Of a DNA stretch of 64,000 nt, positions 1 to 9,990 are shown in pieces (within the stretch, counting starts at the first letter, position 1; the number at the start of each line of letters is the position of its first letter). The notes beneath the pieces are model-generated. The model did no database searches. It was given only the letters and a program-made list of their open reading frames with translations, and was not told the origin of the DNA. The position numbers and the translations under genes are program-made. The stretch spans positions 1-64,000 of the forward strand of contig JASANZ010002212.1 in NCBI GenBank assembly GCA_030849805.1, given 5' to 3'. The DNA is from Sergeia podlipaevii (taxonomy: Eukaryota > Euglenozoa > Kinetoplastea > Trypanosomatida > Trypanosomatidae).

Positions 1-1043
1 GGGGGGGAGGGGGAGGACAAAAAACAGTTACGATAATAGTGATAAAGCAGTATACACGTGCAGATTTGTCCAATACAATGATTAAAGGAGAGAACTACGC
101 TGCACTTTTTGTGAGCGCACACTGTATGTTTTTCTTTAATGGCTGATGTGCCACTTAGATTTTTTTCAAGAAAAAAAAACAAGAGTGAAGCAAAGTGAAA
201 AAAGGAAAGAAAAGAAAGAGAGTAATGTCGAAGTATATAATCTGCAGATACAAGAAAGTGCCCCCTATCCCTCCATCGGCTAAACATATAGCGCTTGCTT
301 TTCAAAGAAAACAATTTTTTTTTTAAAAGCATTTTTATCCACCGACAACCGCAAGAAGAAGAAACAAACAAACGCATCCCTCTGTCAGAAACTTGGGCAC
401 TCTTGCCAGCGCAAGAACATACTTTCTGTGCTTTCCCCACCATTGCATTGCCTTCTGCAATCCCTTTCCGCCACCTACATGTGCACCCCCCTCGCCACTC
501 ACCCATACTTTCATTCATTGCTTTTCTCACTTGTCCCCCTCTTCTGCTTTCCTTGTATATAAGTGAATCATTCTCTTTTCTCTCTCTCCCTCTCTCTAGC
601 AGTTTGCACGCTTCCTTTTGCTGTTGAGTCAAACAAAGAACAACAACTGCAATAAAAAGAAAATAGAGAGAAAGCGGGGAAAATGAAGAAATGGTGATAG
701 TAAAAATGTTGTAAAACTGTGAATCATAAAAGAAAAAAATGGCAAACTGAGGGACATGCATAAACACATAAACCATTTATATATATATAAAATTATAGAA
801 TAAGTAATACTGTGTGAAAAGACAACAATATCTCATCAGACTCCATAAAAGCAACCGATGAGAGACCTCCCCTGAAAAAGAAAAGAAAAAGACGGCCACT
901 GCTATATCAAAACGAGCACACCACAACCGTAGGCACATCACAAGAGGACATGGATATGTTATGTTCTATATACTACCACCCCCTATGTTTTGCGATCCCT
1001 CACGACATCCACCTCATTTTGTCATGCGCTTTTTTTTTTTTAG
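1..1043. other. Intergenic / 3' UTR of COX19
   Basis: This stretch lies downstream of the COX19 stop on the minus strand, so it should hold that gene's 3' UTR and polyadenylation region. It is AT-rich, with A-runs, a short TA repeat near 780-790 and a G-rich stretch at the left edge. A plus-strand reading frame at 295-627 has low-complexity composition and no recognisable domain. I see no RNA gene or mobile element. Confidence 0.6.
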
Positions 1044-1472
1044 CTACTTTTTCGTCTCGCTACTTTCATTGTTTGCACTCCCCCCCCCTTTTGGACGTTC
1101 ATATCCATCTGGCACGGTGAGATCATCCCTCTTATAGTTTTCTTCCCACACGGCAGTGACTTGGTTCATCTTCTGGCGAATCCACTGCTCCTTCAAGTCC
1201 ACACGGTGCTGAATCGTCGGGACAAACTCGGTCTTCGGAAGGCCAAAGCTGTCCACATCGGTAGTCTTCATGAGTCCACGGTCCATGCGGCACTGAAGGT
1301 AGTCGCGAACCTCATCTCGACACATGGGGGCAAGGTAGTTGTTATTCTTGAGACATGTGTAGTATTTCTCAATATCGGTCTTGCACTCACGATAGTGGTC
1401 GAGAGGAAAAGAGCCCAGGTCTGGTGCCTTGGCGGTCACTCGGGCTGAATTGGAAGTCACGCCTTGAGACAT
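1044..1472 (-). CDS. COX19: Cytochrome c oxidase assembly protein COX19 (twin CX9C)
   Basis: The product is 142 residues. It carries the twin CX9C helical hairpin of small intermembrane-space proteins: C30-x9-C40 and C51-x9-C61. The run GSFPLDHYREC before the first Cys, and CRMDRGLM after the last, match the COX19 family closely. In that family the protein is imported through the Mia40/Erv1-type relay where present, or a kinetoplastid equivalent, and helps assemble cytochrome oxidase by supporting copper delivery or redox balance. Yeast and human COX19 are near 90-100 residues, so this protein has about 45 extra residues at its polar C-terminus. The ATG lies 31 nt after a predicted spliced-leader acceptor, which supports this start. 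The gene is last in the window's polycistron. Family assignment is firm; exact role in this organism is inferred. Confidence 0.93.
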   Translation of the reverse strand: MSQGVTSNSARVTAKAPDLGSFPLDHYRECKTDIEKYYTCLKNNNYLAPMCRDEVRDYLQCRMDRGLMKTTDVDSFGLPKTEFVPTIQHRVDLKEQWIRQKMNQVTAVWEENYKRDDLTVPDGYERPKGGGSANNESSETKK

Positions 1473-1980
1473 TTTTTCCTCCTTATCTTTCCTTCCAAAA
1501 TACCTAAAAAAAAATATAATAGTACTATGCGCAACTGAACGAACTCTCTATTTTCCCTTCTTTTAATTTCTAAGACACCAACAATACGTAACGCTAGCAA
1601 AGAGAGGTTGTGAAGAAAAAGAAAAAGGCGACAACAGCAAAGCGATAAGGTACGCCTATATGTGCTACACAAAAAGATATGTTTACGACTACTGATAGAC
1701 TCAAAAAAAAAAAAATGAGGACAAAAAAAAGTTGCAATAGATGAGAAATACTAAGAGTGAAATAGTTTCATTTTTTATTAAAATTAAAAAAAAAATTCAC
1801 AGAATTCCAAAAAGAAAAAAAATGAGAAGAAAGTTTCGTTTTAAAAAATATGTATATATCTGAATGATAGTGATTGAATAGTGAAGTAAGTAGGAAATGC
1901 AAACAAGCAATATAGATAAATAATATATAATGATAATAATAAGAGAATGGCAAACGACTAGCACACAAGAGCATATCTTT
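1473..1980. other. Spacer between COX19 and the 1083-residue gene
   Basis: This 508-bp spacer holds the short COX19 5' UTR and the 3' UTR of the upstream gene. It is AT-rich with several A-runs. Minus-strand frames at 1457-1672 and 1768-1988 are Phe/Ile/Leu-rich products of T-rich DNA with no family resemblance. Confidence 0.6.
1504..1514 (-). promoter_or_regulatory. Predicted spliced-leader acceptor for COX19
   Basis: On the minus strand a run of nine T (1506-1514) is followed directly by AG (1504-1505), giving a 31-nt 5' UTR before the COX19 ATG. This is the usual trypanosomatid trans-splice arrangement; use of the site is inferred. Confidence 0.65.
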
Positions 1981-4900
1981 CTAGTCACTCAGATATACCT
2001 CGCAGTATGAATAGGTTGTTGAAAGACGCTGCTGCTGCTGTGATACATCCCCCTCTTGCACATCTGGCTCATATGACGTTGGCGCGTGTCCACGCTCCGC
2101 TACTGCTTCCACATGCTCACAAAGGTTCTCTTGTGTGTCAGTGACCTCTTGCTCAGGCACGGAGCGTGACAGCAGAGAGCTGGGTGGTGACTCTGGTTCT
2201 TCACCACAATCCGCACCAGCACTTGCAGGCACCACGCCAACTTGGCGTGCCAGCGTGACCGATGCGTGCCCGAGCGAAGGATGATGTGTAATGCCCTGTG
2301 CTCCTCCGATGGCGTCCCCGCACACATCTCCGCCGCCTACGGAAGAGGCGACCAGCATGCGGATCACCTCTAGTGGGACGTCCCATTCAGGCCCAGGCCC
2401 ACGTGGAAACCCCTCGCCGAGTGGATCATCCATTTCTCTTTCCAGTTCCGCCGCATCGCCGCCATGACGCTTGCCAGGGCTGCCACCATCTCCGACCCAC
2501 CGCCTCCCGCTGCTAGTTGAGGAAAACCCACCGTTTCTTTCCAGCTGGCCATAGTGGTGAAGAGGACCACCAAGGCCCTCTCCTTTCACCGTTGTGCTTG
2601 GATGGCCTCCGCCAGGCGTTAGTTGCGGAAAAGCAAGTGGGTCGTAATAACCCCCCTTAAATGGGGTGTAGTAATCGTTCATAGAGGCAGGCACTAGGGT
2701 GTCTGGAGCCATAAAGCCGTACGAGCGATTGCCACCCGGCCCACCAGGCGTGAGCGTTTCCACGCCGTCGTTGCCTCTTGCTTCACTGCCACTGCCCATG
2801 TGCGACGTTGGACTCTTCAGTGAGCGCAGCTGGTGCGTTGGGGTGATGTCAGAGGGAGAGAGACGAGTATGATCAAAAGGCGAATGACCCCTTTCTTCAA
2901 GGCAAGATGACGCTGCACCATCGTCTCTCAGGCGCTCATGACGCTGAGAAGCCTCAAGCACTGCTGTTGCTGTTGCTGCCGACATTGCTAGGGCGGACTC
3001 ATAGGCCTGTGTCTGCTCCACAATGAGAGCGTCAGAGGTGACATTGTATGAGGCCAGCACACAGTGCATGGAGACATAAGGAAAGAAGGGGATTCCCAAG
3101 TAGATACACTGGCTCAGGCGTATTGGTAGGGACTGGAACACCTGCTCTGGAATTAATATCTCCCACTGCTGCCTTTGGCTATCACGGCGATCGAGGTCAG
3201 TCCCCGTTTGCTCTTGTAATTCGTTTGGGTACAGAAGCGGACGTGCCAGAGAGCTCAGCCACTCAAGGCTCCCTTGTACCCTCACAACCCCAAAGGCAGC
3301 GTCCATGCTCGTCACGCGAAACTTCACGTGCACTCCGCTCTCGCGTTCTAGCGCATTCAAAGAAACGGACGCCTGGGGTGGCGTACAGAGGGGCATTTCT
3401 ACCCTTTCTTCTTCCCCCTCATTGTCGTCCGTTCGCAGAAACGTGCGCGCTGCTGCTTCCTTCGCACTCTGAAGGAGAAGACCAGCATTCACGGTCCACT
3501 CCTTGAAACTGCGGTGTAGGTACTCCACTACTCGAAACGCTGTGGCCACCTTCGCAATCTTCGCCAGACGTCCTGCGAGTACCGCGGGGGCAACGGCTCG
3601 GTTGCTTTCGCTCCACACGGCACCACTACCAAAGGCGTTGCGGTCATACTCTCGGCTGTCCTCATGCAGGGCACCTCCAGGCGGCCGTGAAACCGCGGCG
3701 GCTCTACGCGTTTCGGAGACGGTTGTGAGGGCATGTAGCAATATAGTAGCAAGTTTCCCTGAAGGGGGGCGTGGCGGCTCGGTAGAACCAGACGCTCTTC
3801 CACGCATGGTGTGTGGCCTCAGGAGTCCCTCTTGATTTAGGCTAGAGTCGCAATCGATGAGCTCGTCGAGTCGACGTTTATTCAGTTGCTGCTGCTGCGG
3901 TAGTTGTTGCCGCACCAGTAGACTGCCCTTCATCTCGTTGTTAGGGTAGTCAACCCTATCCAGCAAGGCGTCAATGGTGCTGGCCCTGTCATCGACGGCG
4001 GTGGTATTTCTCTGGCCTCTGCGTTGGCGGCGTAGCTGCCTCTCTTCCTCTTTGTCTTTGTCGTCTTCCTCACTGCTTTCATATTCTGCAGCGTGGAAGA
4101 TGCTCAGCACTGAGGTTCTTCCGTGTGCCGTGCTGCGAGGACGCTGCAACTTTCTGGATGTGACTTCGCCTCTTTGATCGTCCTGACCACGAAGCTGCTT
4201 TTCTAGAAATGAGGTGCCTACCGTGCCCCTTTTACGCCTGCCCTGCAAAGCAGTCCGTGCTGCCCCTTGAGATCCTTCATCGTCATCAAAGAGAGATAAA
4301 ATGTTCTTCTTCTTTGACCGTTTCGTCTCTGTCGCTGTCGTCTTCTTTCCCCTCCACTCAGCACCATCTGAGAAATCTTCACGGTAGTCATCTTCATCTT
4401 CTTCACTACCCCCCATGGGCTTCTTCTTGGCGTTTGCGGCCGCACAAGTGGCGCCGCCACCGTGGCTAACATTGTTGTTGTTGTTGCAGCTGCTGCTGTT
4501 GCCATCGTCATCGTCGTCGCTAAAATCTGAGATCTCCAAGGCTGCGTGCTGCTGAGACACGGAGGTCGCATCTTGGTTTGTTTGCCCACCAGCGCCTTGT
4601 TCCTGCTGTTCTTTCAGTTGGCGGCTGCGTGCATTAGAGGGAAGCAGATGCCGTAAACTGCGGCTGAGGTCCACAGGCTCGGAATTGGAGACTTTTGCGG
4701 AAAGTGAAGATGGTTGCACGTGATCCTCAGGCAAGACCCCTTGCTGGTTTCTGCTAGGCATAGGCTGCTCGTACTTTCCTTCTTGCCCTTGCTTTGAGGC
4801 ATTCAAAGCACACAGGACGTCAAACATGGTGCGACGCCCAGCGCTCTGCAGCGCACGCGGCACCTGCACTGCGTTGTCCATTGTTGCCGTTGTCTTTTCA

Positions 4901-5232
4901 GCCATCGCGAAAATCACTTCACGAAAAGGCACGGACGCGGTTTCCCAAGCTGGGGACAATGAGGGGCTTGAGACTTGACGATGCTGTGTGCCAGTTGTTG
5001 CTGCTGGAGCCGCTGTGACATCTGTTGCTTCTTCTGCACCCCGCGTCAGCTCTGCTTGCCGTTGTAGGGCGACTTGCTGAGGGATGAGGTCGCCTTGGGC
5101 ATCATACACGACATAGTCCTCGTCTTCGTCCTCCTCTTCAGAGAAGTCTTTATTGCTACTGTGATGAACACCTGAATAATTGTTAGGCTGACGTGGTGGC
5201 CAGTTGCCACTTCCACCAAAGAGGAAGTTCAT
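1981..5232 (-). CDS. Unrecognised 1083-residue acidic protein
   Basis: I do not recognise the family. The N-terminus (residues about 25-40) is strongly acidic and is followed by Gln/Ala-rich linker. Around residues 305-390 there are two similar short motifs, LSLFDDDE and LSIFHAAEYE, each preceded by basic residues and followed by acidic ones. A Gln/Asn/Ser-rich region surrounds them. The only part that looks folded is roughly residues 550-745, which alternates helix-like and hydrophobic strand-like segments, for example IYLGIPFFPYVSMHCVLASY. The C-terminal third is Gly/Pro/Ser-rich and disordered-looking. No signal peptide or membrane segment is evident. The start is supported by a long pyrimidine tract and AG about 80 nt upstream. 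Function is unknown. Confidence 0.85.
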   Translation of the reverse strand: MNFLFGGSGNWPPRQPNNYSGVHHSSNKDFSEEEDEDEDYVVYDAQGDLIPQQVALQRQAELTRGAEEATDVTAAPAATTGTQHRQVSSPSLSPAWETASVPFREVIFAMAEKTTATMDNAVQVPRALQSAGRRTMFDVLCALNASKQGQEGKYEQPMPSRNQQGVLPEDHVQPSSLSAKVSNSEPVDLSRSLRHLLPSNARSRQLKEQQEQGAGGQTNQDATSVSQQHAALEISDFSDDDDDGNSSSCNNNNNVSHGGGATCAAANAKKKPMGGSEEDEDDYREDFSDGAEWRGKKTTATETKRSKKKNILSLFDDDEGSQGAARTALQGRRKRGTVGTSFLEKQLRGQDDQRGEVTSRKLQRPRSTAHGRTSVLSIFHAAEYESSEEDDKDKEEERQLRRQRRGQRNTTAVDDRASTIDALLDRVDYPNNEMKGSLLVRQQLPQQQQLNKRRLDELIDCDSSLNQEGLLRPHTMRGRASGSTEPPRPPSGKLATILLHALTTVSETRRAAAVSRPPGGALHEDSREYDRNAFGSGAVWSESNRAVAPAVLAGRLAKIAKVATAFRVVEYLHRSFKEWTVNAGLLLQSAKEAAARTFLRTDDNEGEEERVEMPLCTPPQASVSLNALERESGVHVKFRVTSMDAAFGVVRVQGSLEWLSSLARPLLYPNELQEQTGTDLDRRDSQRQQWEILIPEQVFQSLPIRLSQCIYLGIPFFPYVSMHCVLASYNVTSDALIVEQTQAYESALAMSAATATAVLEASQRHERLRDDGAASSCLEERGHSPFDHTRLSPSDITPTHQLRSLKSPTSHMGSGSEARGNDGVETLTPGGPGGNRSYGFMAPDTLVPASMNDYYTPFKGGYYDPLAFPQLTPGGGHPSTTVKGEGLGGPLHHYGQLERNGGFSSTSSGRRWVGDGGSPGKRHGGDAAELEREMDDPLGEGFPRGPGPEWDVPLEVIRMLVASSVGGGDVCGDAIGGAQGITHHPSLGHASVTLARQVGVVPASAGADCGEEPESPPSSLLSRSVPEQEVTDTQENLCEHVEAVAERGHAPTSYEPDVQEGDVSQQQQRLSTTYSYCEVYLSD

Positions 5233-5910
5233 GTGGCCTACCTTTCTTCCTCCCCTCTCTGAATCCGGCCTGCTATTGTTGCTCGAAGCTGTAAATATAT
5301 GATTAAAACGATCTATGAGTCACCGAAAAAAAAAAAGCAGAGTTTATCTTCTGTTGCAAATCGTATGCACAATAAAATCTTTGTTTCTGATTGTCTGTGT
5401 AGGCCACTCCTTTGTTTTATATATATATATTTTTTAAAAATATATTATTTTCTTCTATCTCCTTCTCCTTTTACCTTGCCTATTGTGTGAATACTGTTTA
5501 TTCTTTCTGCCTACAATTGCCTTCATAGCTTAATATATATATATTGTCAATGAGGATAAGTAAAGAAGTAGCTATTGATTGATAGATGTAGACCGCTCAC
5601 AAAAAGAAAAACTATTCATTTCATGTTGTGTAACACAAAAAGCAATTGCGGCTGAAGACTGCGGCGGATGAGATCCATAATCAAATATAAAAAAAATAAT
5701 AATCATGTATAAACAGTCGTGCAAAATGCACTAAAATCGTTTCTTATTTTTTTTTTCTGGCGTATGCGTGATGATAGTAATAATTACCAGTCGTCATCTC
5801 TCTATGGTTTCAATACACACATACTCTTTCTCTATAAGTGTTAACGGTTAATGCTATGAAGATACCGGAATATAGTACAATGTATCAGAATACTTACCCC
5901 ATCCATGCCG
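5233..5910. other. Spacer between the 1083- and 783-residue genes
   Basis: This is 678 bp of AT-rich spacer with short TA repeats near 5421-5430 and 5530-5545. It should hold the 5' UTR of the 1083-residue gene and the 3' UTR of the 783-residue gene. I see nothing else in it. Confidence 0.6.
5313..5336 (-). promoter_or_regulatory. Predicted spliced-leader acceptor for the 1083-residue gene
   Basis: The minus strand has a run of eleven T (5326-5336), and the first AG after it is at 5313-5314. The resulting 5' UTR is about 80 nt. Inferred from sequence pattern only. Confidence 0.55.
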
Positions 5911-8262
5911 TCACAACTTCATGGAAGGAGGTGCAGTTGCGCCCTTGTCCCCGACTACCTCTGTTTCCTTGGTTTCTTTTGTTGGTGATCTATCTAGCGC
6001 TTGGACCTTTGCCAGACGCGCCTCTGTCGCCTCCCGCTCGCGCGCCGCCAGTTCCCTCACCGCCGCCTCCCTCGCAATTAGCTCTAGCGTGCCAGATGTG
6101 AGATCTCTGTAGCGCTCGTATTGCGCCGCGTCTCCGCCCACACGCGTGTAGTATGCCCCATCGGTGGTTCTGTTCCCGCACTGGTGCATGTATGCAATAG
6201 GATCGACCACTTCCTCATAGAGAGCGCAGTTGCGGTACTCACGCGCACCGCGATATCGCGTCGTCGTCATCGTCGCCTCCGCCGTCTGCGATGCCCCCAC
6301 TACTACATTCATGGGTAGAGCACTGCCAGTTTCCTCCCTCGTGATCTTCCTTGCATTTTGCTCAGCCATTTCTGCCGCTTCCTCTAATGTGTATCCCGAG
6401 TTGAACGATACCAGTCTGTCTCCTACAGGTCCAGGTGATGGGCATCGCGTTCTATGCACTTCTCGTACTCGAAGAGGTCCTTCTCTCTTGCAGTGCCGCT
6501 GCTGCTGCTTCTCTGTAACGGAAGCAAAAGTTTCCGTGTACCACCTCTCCCATGCTTCCAGCTTTTGTGCTGCTGCGGCAAGACTGGCGCTCTTCGTTTC
6601 TGCCAGCACACGAGCCTCCTGCAGGGCGGCCTCAAGAGCAGCAACCCTATCCGCAGTAGCAGCAGTGGCAGTTGCTTCTGGGGCTGGGGGCGTAATTAGA
6701 GGAGGCGGAACAGGCACAGGAACGACGGATGCTGCCGATATTGGCGGGGGTACCGCGGTAACAGGCAGTTTGGCGGAAGGGGAAGGCGCGGACAGCGGCG
6801 TTGGTGCTGTGGTCTGCGGCGCAGGTACCAGGGGAGAAGGTGCTGCAGTAGGTGCCTTTGAAGCAGCAGCAACAGTAGCAGCAGTAAAGACCTCCTTTGA
6901 ATTCCGCGCTCGCTCCGCCTCCAGGGCCTTAGTCTGCGCCTGAACCGTCGCCTTCGCCACACGTGCAGCCTCGCGCGCCTCCGCAGCCTGCATGTGAGAG
7001 TCAAACAGTTCCTTCGTGAGCAACAGCAAAGCGGCCTTGCGCTTTTCTTCAAGGTCCTTCTCGTGTGAAAGCACGCCTTCCCCGTCTTTCATTGATTTTG
7101 TCACGCCGGACTCAAAACACTGAGTGCTCCGTGAAGCAGCGGTGGCCACCCCACCACTTCTTTTCAACTGCTGCTGTTGTTGTTGTTGTTGCCACAGACG
7201 AAGGCGCGGAGGAATAGCAGGGGCACTACGGCTGCGGCCACTTCCTGCCAGCTCAGAGGCTGCAAGGAGTTGTTGGGTAGCCGCCCGCGCCGTCTCAGAC
7301 TCTTGAAGCGCGAGCGCTGTTTTCCTCAGCAATTCATCTCGCTGCTGAAGTACATCGCGCAAGATAGCGAGCTGTGAGGCCAATGACTGCTCAGAGGTTG
7401 TTGGGGGTAACGTGGAAAGGACGGCGGGAATAGACAATGACGGCACCGATACTGGAGCCAGCTGAGGAGGTGGGAGAGGGGAAACAGCTGCTACGACTGG
7501 AACAGCAGACGCTGCGGTTGTCGTGGCGTGAAGTACATCAGGTGCTGCATGAGGGCGAGATGCCGCTGGCGGTTGTGTCCTATAAAAGTCTCTGAAGCGA
7601 TCTGCGGAGACCCAGTAGGTGTACCCTATGCCTTCCGGTGGTGGGGTATCCATGACGATCGCCGCTGCAGAGGGCTGGGGAAGCAGTGTGGATCCCGCAG
7701 CAGCACCTTGCAGCGGGATCTCGTTCCCTTGAGTAATAGCTGGCCCAGCCATCATAGATATGTATGGCTTCCCAACGTCAGCTCCTCCGACTGGAGCTGA
7801 TGCTGTCTGTCTCGCCCGCGGTGGCTCTCTCCTTTCAGTTTTGACATCAACGCCGCCTCTGGAGATTGTCGGCTTCACAACACGTCCAAAGGCAACCTGA
7901 GGCCCACATGGTGCACTCACCGTCTCTAAAGTTTTCCGCTTCTGTTGACCAAACCCGCTGCTTTTGGTCCTTCCAGCACTTCCGCCAACCCCAACCATCG
8001 CAGCCTGCTTTAGGCCACTCCGCAACAAGTGCACTTCCTGCTCCAGCACGCGGACCTGTGCTTTAAGGTTCTGCGCCTGAAGGGCAGCAGCAGTGCCAGT
8101 GATGTGCAGATCCGGTGCAAGAGGCTCAATTCTCCGCAGGTCCTGAGAAGCTGCGGCAGTAAACTGCTGAGGTGCAGGAGACTGAGGAGCTTGGGGCACC
8201 GCCGCTGAGACAGGTGGCACCACCGAATAGAGATGGCTTGGTGTAAACGTGGTGTGATACAT
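5911..8262 (-). CDS. Unrecognised 783-residue coiled-coil protein
   Basis: I do not recognise the family. Residues about 55-90 form a heptad-like segment, then Ala/Pro-rich linkers alternate with further coiled-coil stretches near 300-340, 400-460 and 560-610. A run of eight Gln sits near residue 360. The region from about 575 to the end is the best conserved-looking part: it contains WERWYTETFASV, a Tyr-rich block (YRGAREYRNCALYEEVVDPIAY) and a final Ala/Glu/Arg helix. There is no signal peptide or membrane segment. Composition fits a cytoskeletal or flagellar scaffold, but that is inference. The start is uncertain: a T-run and CT repeat sit directly upstream of this ATG with no AG between. 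The next in-frame Met is residue 89, at 7996-7998. Confidence 0.8.
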   Translation of the reverse strand: MYHTTFTPSHLYSVVPPVSAAVPQAPQSPAPQQFTAAASQDLRRIEPLAPDLHITGTAAALQAQNLKAQVRVLEQEVHLLRSGLKQAAMVGVGGSAGRTKSSGFGQQKRKTLETVSAPCGPQVAFGRVVKPTISRGGVDVKTERREPPRARQTASAPVGGADVGKPYISMMAGPAITQGNEIPLQGAAAGSTLLPQPSAAAIVMDTPPPEGIGYTYWVSADRFRDFYRTQPPAASRPHAAPDVLHATTTAASAVPVVAAVSPLPPPQLAPVSVPSLSIPAVLSTLPPTTSEQSLASQLAILRDVLQQRDELLRKTALALQESETARAATQQLLAASELAGSGRSRSAPAIPPRLRLWQQQQQQQQLKRSGGVATAASRSTQCFESGVTKSMKDGEGVLSHEKDLEEKRKAALLLLTKELFDSHMQAAEAREAARVAKATVQAQTKALEAERARNSKEVFTAATVAAASKAPTAAPSPLVPAPQTTAPTPLSAPSPSAKLPVTAVPPPISAASVVPVPVPPPLITPPAPEATATAATADRVAALEAALQEARVLAETKSASLAAAAQKLEAWERWYTETFASVTEKQQQRHCKREGPLRVREVHRTRCPSPGPVGDRLVSFNSGYTLEEAAEMAEQNARKITREETGSALPMNVVVGASQTAEATMTTTRYRGAREYRNCALYEEVVDPIAYMHQCGNRTTDGAYYTRVGGDAAQYERYRDLTSGTLELIAREAAVRELAAREREATEARLAKVQALDRSPTKETKETEVVGDKGATAPPSMKL

Positions 8263-9990
8263 ACAGAGAGAGAGAGAATGAAGAGTAAAAAAAAAAATGT
8301 AGCCTACTACGCCAACCAGGACTATATAGCGTGCTTTCCGTTTTAATCTTTTTTTGTTCGTAGGTGTGTAAGTGTGTGCCTTTGCTTTCCCCTGTATATA
8401 TGTGCTTGCTAGAATCTATGATGTGGGTCTCTATGTGTGTGTGTGTGTTTGAGCGTGTGCGTGTGGCTAGTTAGTAGAAAAGATCAAAAAGAAAGGTGCT
8501 TCCGGTCCTACTCACTTTTTTTTTTTTGGTGTTAGTGTTACAATAGATATTAGATCAGATAAAAAGAGGAAGAGAGAAAGCGGTGAAAAGGGGGAAGACA
8601 TAGAGAATGTGGGTAAGAGCGAGTGAGGGCCACAACTCTTTTACGTCTTTTACAGAGAAGCGCATTCCCATTTTCTTTCTTGCTCCACTCTATCAATCAG
8701 AGAGCGGAGCTATAGTACTGGCAGCAGCACTTTTTTAAATAAAAAAACTGTCTTAAAGCTCGACTACAATGTAGTAATTATAATAAAACGAATAAAGGAA
8801 CGATAAAAATAAAAGAGAACCTCAGACACATATATTTATCATTCACAATAGTGACAAAAAGTAAGTTAAATCTTTCTTTTCTATACGCAGTACACACTAC
8901 TAAAGGCCTTTCAAAAAAGAAAATAATGATGAGTGAATTTTTCATCTGATAGAGGGAGAAGAAATACACACAGCCCTCGAAAATAATAAATAAAAAGAAT
9001 CCTACTATCGAATAACTCAGGTACAGATATATATTAAACATACAGATGGGAACAGATAAGAGCACATATTCTCTTTTTTTTTTTACTGTTAGATGAGATT
9101 ATTTTTTTCTCACAAATGTGCTCCTCAACAGAAAAAGGAATGTATATAAAGAGAGGGCAAAGAGGCCCCTCCTTGTTACAATATCTTTGTTGGTGGGTAC
9201 AAGCACAGAAAAAAAAGTAAAAAAACATTAAAGGATATTCCTTTTCATTTCAAGTACTAAAGCTGAACGTGGGGATTTCTCTTATTTGTCAAAAGCTTTC
9301 CCAAGGGATTGAGAAAGTAGTCAAAAAGGAAAAAAGAAAAAGAACAGCACCAACACGCAATCTCAATCAACGAACTCTAAAGAGCTCAGGAGTAACGCTA
9401 GAAACAATTCGAAAAGCAGCTTCTTTTGCTTTTCCCGCCCCCCCCCTCAATCCTCACTCTTACTATTCTGACTGTTGTCTCTCGCTCGCTAAAAAAAGAA
9501 AGGAAAATGCAAAAGAAAGAGTGGGGGAATAACAAAAAAGAAAAAGATGGCTGCTCTAACCACTTTTGATGGAAACTACATCCTTCCCTGATTCATCACA
9601 TGCAAACCACCCAATCCAACAACACTGGGTATCCCATAACGTGTTTCTCATTTGTTACTTTTGAAGCTAAAAAAAAAGGTCAGTCAATGTACTGTCACGA
9701 CTTCCAACCAAAAAAAAAAGTTCACTTGACTGTATTGCAAGGATGTACGCTTGCTTGATTTGCCTGTGCGTATGGAAAAAAAGAGCAAAAGAGCAAGAGA
9801 GAGAGAGAAAGAAGACTTTCAGGACAATGTTCCAGTTGTGTTCTATTCTCCTCTGCGGTCACATCACCAATGACCTTTCATGAGTGCGGTTCTAACAGGA
9901 AGGAACTTACAACTCATCTAGACTATCTTCAGAGTCCGTCAAGGGCTTTCTGGAAGAGATGGTGCGGTCTGGCTCCTCAGTGGGGTACTC
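8263..9990. other. 1.7-kb spacer between the 783-residue gene and its upstream paralog gene
   Basis: This AT-rich spacer contains a GA/CT repeat at about 8264-8278, a TG-rich tract near 8430-8460, and many A-runs. A pyrimidine tract ending in AG on the minus strand at 8467-8468 is a possible acceptor for the downstream gene. The part at 9907-9990 reads in frame as a continuation of the coiled-coil gene past its TAG stop (see findings). A plus-strand frame at 9269-9532 is Lys-rich and unsupported. Confidence 0.6.
8467..8485 (-). promoter_or_regulatory. Possible spliced-leader acceptor for the 783-residue gene
   Basis: The minus strand reads a T/C-rich stretch followed by CTACTAACTAG, with AG at 8467-8468, giving a 5' UTR of about 204 nt. 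It is the nearest acceptor upstream of the ATG preceded by a reasonable pyrimidine tract. A stronger tract lies closer to the ATG but has no AG before it. Confidence 0.35.

Noticed and set aside
295..627. 110-codon plus-strand open frame at the left edge
   Set aside because: It has biased composition in a T/C-rich UTR, no ATG at the frame start and the opposite strand to every supported gene.
6230..6943. 237-codon plus-strand open frame
   Set aside because: It is antisense to the 783-residue gene, rich in Ala/Ser/Val from the complementary codon bias, and has no domain or splice signal on the plus strand.
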